A stretch of 64,000 nt of DNA from NCBI GenBank assembly GCA_963682175.1, contig OY821771.1, positions 13,639,001-13,703,000 on the forward strand. The letters run 5' to 3'. Below are positions 44,750-55,020 of the stretch, one piece after another; position 1 is the first letter of the stretch; each line of letters begins with the position of its first letter. This DNA is from Triglochin maritima. Its lineage: Eukaryota; Streptophyta; Magnoliopsida; Alismatales; Juncaginaceae. A program made the position numbers and the translations under genes. The notes beneath the pieces are model-generated. The model did not search any database. It was not told the DNA's origin and was given only the letters and a program-made list of their open reading frames with translations.

Positions 44750-45640
44750 GGGAGCCGTGAAGAAGAAAGAACACCATACTAAATTGTTTCTTATGTACAA
44801 ATGAACCAAAATCCTTACATTTAAGGTTTCAAAACTGGAGTTTAGAGATCCCTGACTACGACAAACTTCACTATACTAACAAACACGAACTATTCGATTC
44901 ACTAGGTTCATGGTGGACTTTTTATTTGTTTGGGTACTGAAACCCTATGATTACTCTCCACCTGAGGGAAAACCGGGGTGCATCCTTACGAATATATAAG
45001 ACCAAAAGGTGGTGTACTAGGTATCCTATTGCATCATGTAAAGTTGATTTTGGGACCTTCCATTTTACTTTGTCTCTCAACGGTTTTGCACATACACACG
45101 CAAAACCCACAAAAAATTTTGTTTCACAAACACATGAAGAATTTGAAAGAAATGAAAAAATTTGAAGTGCTAGGAAAACAAAAGAAGGCAAGTCACTCAA
45201 GGATCATGGTATAGCAGATATATCAATGTAAATTGCAGCACACTATCATGACCCTAACAATACAAACAAAAGAAAACAAAAAAAGGAAAAGGCTCGACTA
45301 TATACACATGTAAAGCACCCCCACACTAACTTCATGCATTGTCCTCAATGAATGTGAGTATACTACAACATAGATTTATGCACAAACAAGAAAAGATCTC
45401 ACAACGTGAAGCGCAAATGGAAGTTCATGGTTATGTTAATGAACATAAACCCTAATTCCCCTCAAAACTTGTGAGAAACTTAAGAAGGGAGACAAATACA
45501 TGAAACGAATGGGGCCCAAAAATGCTAGAGTTGGGGCCCACAACAACCAATGCTCACTTGTGGAGTCTCTTTTTGTTTTTTGTTATAAACACTATATATA
45601 CATAAACAAAGATATTCTCATAATCATTTGGTCAAGGAAC
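44750..45640 (-). other. Gypsy-A 3' internal region, part 2
   Basis: Its start (GGAGCCGTG, GAACACCA, AACCAAAA..CC) continues the match to 50,845-50,985 interrupted by CACTA-3. The rest, with AAGCACCCCCACACTAAC near 45,314, is typical of long untranslated DNA between pol and LTR. No conserved ORF. Confidence 0.65.
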
Positions 45641-47572
45641 TGTTGGCTTTTAAGCCTTAATCTATGTTATGATGATTTAATCAATCTAATCTTAATTACA
45701 ATCAATGTTGAGTAGCACACATTATGCATAACATATATATTGTTTGTGCTAACATCTACTGGTGATCAAGACTCAAGGAAGAAAGAAAATCAAGTCAAGA
45801 CATGTAATAAAGCTCATTTGAAGACATGTAATGTTGATTTATTTTGAGTCTTAGGTGTTGGATTTTTGGCTAATAATCGTTAATCCATTTTGATGATTGA
45901 TCAACATATCAATAAACACATGTATCAATTAAAGATCATTGCTTGCATATACTTCTATTATCTAACGTCTCAGGAACCAAGTTTGAGTTGAATTGAGATA
46001 TGAAGATTGAAGCGTAGTTAGGTTTAAATTCTATGTCTTTAGGTCACAAATGTAACTTAGCACTTGAAATCTTTGATTCATTGCATTGCATGACACTTAG
46101 AAAACCTATAGAAGTCTCACATAACATTCCAATTATCTTTAGACTTCAATAGGAAATCATCGAAACTCATTAGAAACCTAGAACATGATTTCTACACTCA
46201 AACGATTGACCGATGGAACCATTTGGTTCGACCGGATTTCAACAGTCTGTCCCAGAAAGCCTATTTTGTCCAAAACGTTCGTCTGACATACATTTTTAGT
46301 TCGACCATTCCTTCAATCTGTTTTCTCTGTCTGAAATCGGTCGACCGGCATACCCATTTTGTTCGACCGTTTCACCTTGTCAAGTGATAGGAATTAGTTC
46401 TCTGATACAAATCCTCCAGCCTATCAGTTGTCGACACGTGTCCAGGTTAGTGAGAATTTCGGTCGACCAAAACTTAGCTTTTGTTCGACCGATTGCATTT
46501 TCTTATTCGTATTAAATATGACCATTATACTTGTCGTATACTCCAACGGTCGTATACACATATCTCACCTAACCCCTCTTTTGTATTTGGTCTTCCGGTC
46601 GACCGAACTTTGCTTAGCAATCGACCGAATCTCGAAAACTTCCCAGACCCAATTTTACTCGGAGTTTTCGGTCGAACCCTCAATTCATTCTGTTCGACCG
46701 ATTGCATTTGGCTTTATCCTGTCTGAAATCCAACACGTCAAACGGTCGACCAAAACTCTCTTTACGGTCGTCCGATACATGCATCTTTTCCAGATCAAGT
46801 CTTACTGGTCTTTTTCGGTCGAACTGGTGATCCAGTCTATTCGACCGATCACTTAAGTTCTAGCCAAATTAAACCGACTGTTTGCATCTTCGCTCGACCG
46901 AACCATTTACTTTTACATTCCGGTCGACCGATTAACAAGATCTGGTCGACCGTTCGGGTCCTGAAATGTGTCCTGTCACTTCCTCACTTGTGTTTTCTTG
47001 CACAACTTTTTACCATTTCAATCCCAACGGCTAGAACTAGTTTAGAGCTTATAAATAGAGCTGAGATCATTCATCTAAGGTTACCAATCTTTCTTTAAGC
47101 TCAAATCTCATTACTACTCTCATATTTGCTCTAAACACTTGTGCTCACATCTTCTCACTTGAAATCACCATCCTTAATTGCATCATCAATTTCAAGTGCT
47201 CAAGATTAGTTGCTGAAGTAAAGTCTTCAAGAGTTGTACTAAGCATCCAGAGTGAAGCTCTTCTCGGATTGTGAGAAGGTGGTCCAAGCTAAGCGAGGGT
47301 GTTCGCAAAGCTTGTGGTGTAAAGGCGTGATCTCGGCCCGCAACGGAGATCAAATTAGTGGAGAATGCGAAGTTGCTCGAGTAAGAGCAATTTGTAAGAG
47401 AGTACTAGGATCCGGTGGTTGGATCCAAACCTCTATACATCCGGTGTTGTGGTTTGTGGTTCTCTCCTTCATATTAATTGTCTTAGCTTTTAATTTGGCA
47501 TAGTTTGTTAAACAACCTTAATTAGTCTATTCGCCCCCTTTAGATTAAGATTAGGGGCTAGTAGATCCTACA
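45641..47572 (+). mobile_element. 5' LTR-C of Copia-C
   Basis: Starts TGTTGGCTTTTAAGCC, ends GTAGATCCTACA; 1932 bp. The interval 46,200-46,960 carries roughly a dozen GGTCGACCG-like words, most preceded by TTC or TTT. Long frames in this interval translate that repeat and are not genes. TATA box at 47,050. Confidence 0.9.
47050..47057 (+). promoter_or_regulatory. TATA box of LTR-C
   Basis: TATAAATA after GAGCT; the same GAGCTTATAAATAGATG context is at 48,760 and 62,287. About 520 bp separate it from the LTR end. Confidence 0.6.
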
Positions 47573-47573
47573 T

Positions 47574-47587
47574 TTGATATCAGAGTC
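47574..47587 (+). promoter_or_regulatory. Primer-binding site of Copia-C
   Basis: TTGATATCAGAGTC, a decayed form of the initiator tRNA-Met-type site. Confidence 0.7.
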
Positions 47588-47624
47588 TTGTTAATTGCAT
47601 TTAGACAAATTCACATTTGTAGCA

Positions 47625-48239
47625 ATGACCCAACAGCGAGAGGGATTTCACACCGGAAGACCTCAGTTGTTTGATGGAACCAACTATGCTTATTGGAAGA
47701 AACGTATGATCACGTTCATACAATCTTATGATGTTAAACTATGGGTGTTCTTTCAAATACCATATATACAAAACAAACCATTAGAACACATGGATGATGA
47801 TGAATTAGCCATGATTCAAATGAATCCTAAACTCATGAACATACTTATATGTGGCTTGATCGAAGAACAATGTAGTAGAATTAATGCATATGATTCTGCA
47901 TTTGAAGCTTGGCATATGTTAGAAAGACACTTTGAAGGTCGATAATCGGTTAAGGAAACTAGGATAGATTCATTTATGCAAAAGTATGAAATGTTTGCTA
48001 TGAAACCGAATGAATCCATTAGCGAGATGCATACTCGCTTTACTCTTATTACTAACTCCTTGAAGAACCTTGGTAAGGTTTTGGTTGAAAGTGATAAGCT
48101 ACGAAAGTTTCTTAGGTCCTTGACCTTGGATTGGGAGAAAAACATTATGGCAATTGAAGAAGCCAAAGATCTCTTAAAGTTGAAGATGGAGGATCTCATT
48201 GGAAGCCTCATGGCATATGAGATTCAAATGCCAGAGCCA
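47625..48239 (+). pseudogene. Copia gag of Copia-C
   Basis: The start MTQQREGFHTGRPQLFDGTN is followed by YAYWKKRM, the conserved gag N-terminal block, then DDDELAMIQMNPKLMNIL and AFEAWHMLERHFEGR. One TAA at 47,943-47,945 (CAA expected) interrupts it. Reading on in the same frame are SFMQKYEMFAMKPNESISEM, TLITNSLKNLGK and LIGSLMAYEIQM. Gag packages the element RNA. The nucleocapsid zinc knuckle is missing because the frame runs directly into LTR-C sequence at about 48,243. Apart from the single stop the frame is well kept, so the element may be comparatively young. Confidence 0.88.
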
Positions 48240-48242
48240 TTT

Positions 48243-51200
48243 AGGTCGACCGTTTGTTTACTTTAGCAAATAGTGAATTTTACCACCCGACCGGTTGACT
48301 GTCTACATGTTTCTTTTGATCGTTAGACTTGTCGTATTATACCAACACTCATATTCGTATAAACTTAACCAAACCCCAAAATACATTAGCCTCCGGTCGA
48401 CCGTTTGAAACATTCTTGTTCATCAAGATCTTACTGGACTATTCCGATCGACCGCTACTTTGTCCCCGGTCAACCGTCTAGAGTATTTCCCTTGAACCCC
48501 ATATTCCCTGCCATTTTTTGGTCAACCGTTCCACTTTCTTGTTCGACCGTTAACTTAAGTGAACTAAGTTTTAGCCTGTTTTTGGCCGACCGTTCCCCGT
48601 TCGGTCGACCGTTGCTAGTTCTGAACTGCCTACCGGTCGACCGTTTGTCCCAATTCGGTCGATCGAACTTGTTCTGAAATGTGTGCTGCAGTTTCTATTT
48701 TGTTTTTCTTACACAAACAACATCTAATTTAATCCCAACAGCTATATCCCCTTAGGAGCTTATAAATAGATGTTACCAAGACACAATTATTGTTGAACGT
48801 TTTAATTAAACCGCAAGTGCACGGCCGCGATGAAGCGGTGGCAAGTACGGGTCGTCCTCAGGGAGGTGAGCAGCCTCTTGTTTATCAGAAATCAAGTGGC
48901 AAAATAGGGAAGAGAAAGATTGATTATGCTAACCTACGCTACACTACGCTAAGAAGTATGAAAGGTGAAAGAAGCAAACAAATGATGAAATAAGAACTAA
49001 GCTAAGAACAAAACAAGAATGCTCGAATTTCAGGAATGGAAAACCCCTAAGGGGTGGAGTGAGTGCACACAAGCAAAGAGGTGGGTGTAGAATACATTCT
49101 TTAAGCACATGAAGGTGGTGTTTATCAAGCATAGGAAGTGTCTAAATGTTATGGCAAAACCTATCAATCTAATCACCAACTTGGTTGATTAACATTTACA
49201 TATGCAAGGTGTTTATTTCAGAACCTAAACAAGCATGAGAGGTGTCTAATCATTTTGGCAAAACTCATCAAGTTGTAAATTCTATCCTAAACAAGCAAGC
49301 ATACATTCATGTTTAATCAACACATTGAAATTAAAGCATTCATCCCATTCTCTAATGCATGTATGTACATCTACTCCACCCCCCAAAGGGGATGGAACTA
49401 CTCACTAAACATTACACTAATTATTAAACTATGGAAAGAAAGCATATTAAAACTAAGCTAGAATTAAAAGACGATTAAACTAAAACATGCACAAACAATA
49501 AAAGAAGCATAAACAAACAATGAAAGAAACTCAAAACTTTATTGATAAAATGACTCACATTAAAAGTAGCATCCTCCTACTTTAGTGTGTGCTTCAAGGC
49601 CTCACTTCTAGTAGGAAGAATAGCCACTTAAAATATGGAGTGATTACAAAAGGAGGTGAAGAGTTCTATTTATAGGCATGGAAAAAGCTAATCCGGGACA
49701 ATCCCCCGATGTGGGACTAAACCAACACCAAAAATAGCCTAAACGAACATTAATACAAGTCCAGGAGAAATCTTGGCGGATCTGGACTAATCCAGACCGC
49801 CAATTGGCGGTCCAAAATGTCCGGATCCAGTTGAGTTTTATTCTGGGCTTTTCTTTGTGCTTTTGGTGGTCTTTGATGCATTGACTTCGTTTGTTGGAGC
49901 TCCGACCCTAATCCAATTGCTAAAATACTCCCCATGATGGTGTGGAGTATTCTGTTTTGCTATTAGGTCCTTCTGTCTTGCGTTCAGGTCCTTCTCCCTT
50001 GCATCTTAGTCCCCAGATCTCACAGTTCAGTCCTTTTTCCCAGCTTTTGAGTCCTTTTATGTTTCATCTCTTCAAACCTATTTATTCCTGAAAACTAAAC
50101 ATAAAACTCATAACATAGCATTGTTTAGGTGAAAGATAATGGATATAAGATACAAATATAAGCATGAAATGATGTCAATCAAATACCCCCACACCTAAGT
50201 TTTGCTAGTCCCGAGCAAAACAAAGAAAGAGAAAAGCATACGAAAAACAAGAAATCCTAACTCACTTTCGTAGGAATCACGGTTGCACTTAGCACGTGCA
50301 ACAAGCCGTTAAACCTCCTTGTCGCCAAGGAGGAGGAGTGTTGTCTCCTGAGGGTTTTCAGCGGATATACCCACAAAATCCGAACAAGATGCATTAATCA
50401 TTCTAGCTACACGACTCGTTGGACTCATTTTGTCGATCATGGGATGCGGTAATACTACGGGTCGACTCTATATATGTAATCGGTCCACACACCTAGCCTA
50501 ATGAGTTATTCGTGAAAGTTAGTTAAGGACTTAAGTGAAAGACATGGACAACCTTAACTTCTGAATGTGATACAATGTGTAAAATCCATTTTGGTTCTTA
50601 TTTGACTCTTTTTTTTCTTTTTTTTTCTTTAGAGCATTTTATTGGTTGGTGTTTGATTCTCCCACGGTCAAGTTTCGTGCATCATTGCCTATGAGGACTT
50701 ACACTATCACGTACACCTTCCCCCAAATTTCCACATAGGGCGATCCCTACCACCCGTGTAACGGGAGTTCGGTCGGTGCATCCCAAGTCAGATGACTCGA
50801 AAGCACCAGGCACAAAGGCCCCTCGGACCTACTTTCCCGAGTGATAGGAGCCGTGCGAGAAGAGAGAACACCACTTATTCATTTATCTACATGGGAACCA
50901 AAACCCCTACACTTAAGTTTCACAAAAAGAGATTAAGGGCCCTTGACCACGACAAACCTCCTTATACTAAAAGACACGAATTTAGCTACATTCTAGCATT
51001 GTTTAGGTGAAAGATAATAGATATAAGATACAAATATAAGCATGAAATGATGTCAATCAATTATACAACTCTTACACTTCCTATTGTCATATACATCTAT
51101 GAGAAATCTCCAAGTCTCCCATTCCCTAAATCCTTCTCTCCAAGCCAAACTTCTACACTTTAGTTTCAAATCCTATCATACTCTAAGTGTGCTCAAGTTA

Positions 51201-51580
51201 GAGAGTGCTTGTTCCACTCATTAGTCTGTCAAGAAGCAAGGATTGTGGTGAAAACCCAAAGTGTTCCCTCTCGGGTTGTGAGAGTAAGAAATCAAGCTAG
51301 CGAGGGTTGTTCGTAGAGCTTGTGCTGTAAAGGCTTAATCTCGGCCCGGAACGAGATTGATAGTGTAGATGTAGGCAGAGCTCAAGAGAGATCGAGCGGA
51401 GCTTAGAAGTAGGCAGGAGGCTGAACCTCTATCAAAATCACATTGTCTTCCTTTGTGGTTTGCATATTTCCTTCCCTTTATTTGCTTCTGTTTTTAATTC
51501 CGCTGCACATCTTTGATTAAGCAAGTAGAGATTAATTAACCCTAAAAGTGATTAGAATTAGGGCCATACACGATCCCACA
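48243..51580 (+). mobile_element. Truncated 3' LTR-C of Copia-C, split by LTR-A
   Basis: Begins within LTR-C at a GGTCGACCG word, continues to 48,790, resumes at 51,065 and ends CGATCCCACA at 51,580. Parts such as TAAAGGCTTAATCTCGGCCC (51,329) match the 5' LTR near 47,320. Confidence 0.85.
48791..51059 (-). mobile_element. LTR-A copy 6 with internal remnant and partial second LTR
   Basis: Perfect TSD ATTAT at 48,786-48,790 and 51,060-51,064. Structure: LTR 48,791-50,181, polypurine-like tract and 3' internal DNA 50,182-50,993, then the last 66 bp of a second LTR (50,994-51,059), almost identical to 50,116-50,181. So it kept both ends but lost the coding body and most of its 5' LTR. The internal piece is the empty-site paralogue used to place CACTA-3. 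Confidence 0.9.
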
Positions 51581-52580
51581 GAAACATCAAATGAGAATTG
51601 CGAGTCATGCGGACCAGAGATCTGCCATGATGGGCCCGCTCCATTGGTACTCTGAGTTATCATGAGAGGTGAAAGGTCAAAACTGAAAGGCTCGAACCCC
51701 TCATGATATTGGTTGGGTGTAGGAAACGTGGATGAGTGGAGTTGTGTTGCCTCACAAGGGTTTAGTTGCTCGTCAAACAAAACCCTCCAACCAATAAGCG
51801 GGTGCATCAGAATGAGTTCCTCAGGCTCATTCTCCCCAACTCGTCCAGCAAGGACCACCCGACCTCTTTAATATTATCAATCATAAGCATGGTCGCATGC
51901 GGGTTCTTATTGGAGTCAAGATGAAGCTCATGAGTCTCAATGGTCACGAGACATGGAGTAAAGACACCTTCTGGTATGGGCATATAATGAGGTGTGTCCC
52001 CCCTTACTAACAGTCTCTATTGAATCATCCAACAAACACTCTCTTTGTGTATTGATGTTTGATGTCAGCTCACTCTGTTGCACTACGAAGATAGGTAATG
52101 AGTTTTTGCTGGGAACATAAACATTCTCAATGAGTTGCATTGGCGTTGAGGGTGTTTGTTGATTTTGCAGTGCTTTCTCTAATTGGCGAATGAGGTTGAG
52201 ATTTAAAGGTTGGTCCAAGGGCTCATGTTGCCTACCAGAGTTGAACACATGAAACATGACACTCATGTTACCAAATTAATTATTTCTATAATTAATTAAG
52301 GTGTTCGAGGTTGCCAAAAATGGTCTACTCAAAATCAAAGGGATCTGAGAGTGGGTGTTCGCAACAGGGTTGATATCGATGATGACAAAATCTATTGAAA
52401 ATATTAAATCTCCAACTTTGATGAGCACATCCTTAATAATACCCTTTGGTACACGAATGGACCTATCCGCCAATTAGAGGGTGATCTTAGTTGGTTTCCA
52501 TTCTCCCAAGTTCAACTGGTAATAAATAGAAAATGGGAGGAGGTTCACCACTGATCCTAAATCAAGCAATAATTTTTTCA
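51581..52580 (-). pseudogene. Gypsy aspartic protease region of Gypsy-A
   Basis: Minus strand: DLGSVVNLLPFSIYYQL near 52,510-52,560 carries the DLG active-site triad of this gypsy branch; then LADRSIRVPKGIIKDVLIKV and SIDFVIIDINP, and QIPLILSRPFLATSNTLIN (52,290-52,470), the standard end of the protease domain. Further frames (52,266-51,937 and 51,858-51,600) have no domain I recognise; one contains ENEPEELILMHPLIGW. Reverse transcriptase and integrase are absent. The stop before LADRS is a broken codon. The region ends where Copia-C inserted. Confidence 0.75.
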
Positions 52581-52744
52581 CAAAATTAAAATAGAGAGTG
52601 CGTAGGGGAGAAGATAGGAAGACTCAGATGAGAAGGAATGCCCAGATGCGAGGGGAAGAAGTTCTTATTCTACGGCGGGTAGGTAATGCAGAAGCACACA
52701 AGCAAACACGGCTCAAACAACCTACGATCACTAGCCTCAACACG
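52581..52744 (-). other. Gypsy-A internal DNA, no domain recognised
   Basis: Purine-rich, no conserved frame; it joins 54,175 once the solo LTR-A is removed. Confidence 0.4.
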
Positions 52745-52749
52745 CCTCA

Positions 52750-54169
52750 TGATTGAACGTTTTATAATTAACAGCAAGTGCACGACCGCGTTGAAGCGGT
52801 GGAAAATACGGGTCGATCCACAAGGAGGTGTGTCGACTTTACTTTGTTCGAAGGCGAGTGGGAAAGAAATGAGAGAAATGATTTATTAAACTAAACTACA
52901 CTAAACAAGTAAACTAGAAAGGAGGAAATGAAAGCACAAAACGAACTAAACTAGGAAACTAATAAAAGAAGATAGAAATCATGAATGGAAAATCCCTAAG
53001 GGGTGGTGTGTGTACACATGAAATAAGAAGTGATGAATGCATACAATAAGCTCAAGTGTAGTTAGTGTTTGTAATGCATAAGAAGTACCTCATGGAAAGA
53101 CCTATCATTCAAAGCACTAACCTAAGTGATTAATATGAGCATGACAAGTTTGTTATTAAGAACCTAAGCAAGCATGGAATGTACCTAAACAATATGGCAG
53201 AAAACATTATGTTAAGTGTTCTCATTAATTCAAACAAACATACTAACATTTCTCACATACAACAATGTTTAACATTCATTCCATCTACATAACATGTATA
53301 AACATCTACTCCACCCCCAAAGGGGATGAAACTACTCACTAATCATTACACTACAAACTACATTAACAAAATAAAACATTCTAATGAAAGGCAATTAAAC
53401 TAAGCAAACAAGAAATATTAAAGAATCTAAATGAAAGGAAATTAAACTAAAGAACCATGCAAGAATTAAAAGACAATACAATATTAAAAGAAACTAAGAA
53501 AAAATATTTTATTAACATGACGCACATTATAAGTGGCATTCTTCTCCACCTTGAGTTTTTTCTTCAAGGCTTTTACTCCAAGTAGAGAGAATGTCACCAA
53601 GCAATGGGTGATTACAAATAAGGAGGAAGAGTTCTATTTATAGCCATAGAAAAAGGTAATCCGGGACAATCCCCCAGTGTGGGACTAAATGTATACCAAA
53701 AATAGACTAAACACAACCTAATACATGACCCACCAAAGTCTTAGCGGATCCCGACCAAAACCGACCACCAATCAGCAGTCTTGGACTGCCAATTGGCTGT
53801 CTATATTGTCTGGATCCGGCCTGGTTTTGGTGTGTGGTTCTCTGGCTTCATTTCTTCATGTTTGATGCATCCGAGTAGGTTGTTGGAGCTCAGGACCGAA
53901 TCAAATTGCCAAAATACTCCTCATGATGGTGTGGAGTTTCTTGATTTGCTCCTTGGTCCTTTGGGCTTACATCCGGGTCCTTCCCTCTTGCATCTCAGTC
54001 CCCAAGTCTTGCAACTCAGTCCTTTTCCTTGCTTCTAGGTCCTTTTATGCATCTTCTCCTCAATCATGTTTATTCCAAAAACTCAAACATAAAACTCGTT
54101 ACGTAGCATTATTTAGGTTCAAGATAATAGATATAAGACACAAATGTATGCATGATATGATGTCAATCA
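52750..54169 (-). mobile_element. Solo LTR-A copy 7 (A1) inside Gypsy-A
   Basis: Starts TGATTGAACG, ends GATGTCAATCA, perfect TSD CCTCA at 52,745-52,749 and 54,170-54,174. 1420 bp. TATA box inverted at 53,635-53,642. Confidence 0.93.
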
Positions 54170-54174
54170 CCTCA

Positions 54175-54996
54175 CGTCCCTACGACGAAGACCACAAAGC
54201 CCAAAAAGTGAGCCAAGATCCGAAGATCTCATCTCTCCTACTATCGACAAAGTGGGTGACGCCAAATAGACTATGACGGTCTCGACTGTATCACTTGCCT
54301 AATGCGTCTGATGTCCTTAAGGGCCAATGTTTACTTGATTTTAAAATTAACCTTTTTGAGAGGTGTTTTGTGGGACTTAAGAAAGGGGTGATGAAATCCC
54401 CCACCTTATCCTGAAGACTATAGGTGGTGCCCCTTAAAAATGTTTTAAAAATGTTAATCTATCAAGCCACTCACCAAACAAACACTCACCTCACTCTGGT
54501 TCCAATGCAAATCCTACAAACTAATGCACGAATGAGAGTAGGAGATGAGTACCTAGCGTCAACACTTAACAACTGAAAGTAAAGCTAAATGAAAGGCAAG
54601 CTACATGCCTAAGTCATGTACATGATGCATGACCTAAACAAGCAAGAATGCCTATTTTTTTGCTTTGGATTTTAATGGCTAAGTTGATTAAATGGGGGAT
54701 TGATTGGTTATTGACTAATCTGGGAGCAATCTATAGGTCCAGACATGCAAAATTGAGCTCCTAGACAACTACTGTATCATTACCACAACCAAGAAGAAAA
54801 TTTGGGGGGAAATGAGCTCACCAGGCCGCCAATCAGCGGTCTAAGACCGCTACCATGCGGTCTTGGTAGCTTCAAATGCTCCAAAAGTTGTCCTGCTTCT
54901 TCCTTAGTGAACTTTAAATGTGCTGAAATAAACAAAACTAAAAACAAAAGATCAAATCCACTCGAATCATCCAAACTAGAGTCTGGACAGAGCACC
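54175..54996 (-). other. Leader region of Gypsy-A
   Basis: Lies between the primer site and coding DNA on the minus strand. 54,300-54,560 matches 10,385-10,640 inside CACTA-2. No protein domain found. Confidence 0.6.
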
Positions 54997-55014
54997 TCCT
55001 CGACATCAACACCA
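54997..55014 (-). promoter_or_regulatory. Degenerate tRNA-Asp-type primer-binding site of Gypsy-A
   Basis: Minus strand TGGTGTTGATGTCGAGGA, 12 of 18 matching the intact site; five of the six differences are transitions, and position six bases from the LTR supports the call. Confidence 0.68.
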
Positions 55015-55020
55015 AAAACT

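Larger units (their letters stand above)
45641..51580 (+). mobile_element. Copia-C, internally deleted copia element
   Basis: 5' LTR 45,641-47,572, primer site, gag, then a direct join into a 5'-truncated 3' LTR (48,243-51,580). TSD GGAAC at 45,636-45,640 and GAAAC at 51,581-51,585 (one transition). Protease, integrase and RT are gone, so it is non-autonomous. A later LTR-A insertion (48,791-51,059) sits in the 3' LTR. Confidence 0.85.

Noticed and set aside
46428..46856. 142-codon open frame as a protein gene
   Set aside because: It only translates the GGTCGACCG-rich part of LTR-C (FGRP/RSTV words); similar frames occur at 48,405 and 61,784 in the same LTR region, without conserved order.
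46200..48700. CRISPR-like array of CGGTCGACCG
   Set aside because: Repeats are 10 bp, degenerate and irregularly spaced within LTRs of a plant genome; no cas genes.
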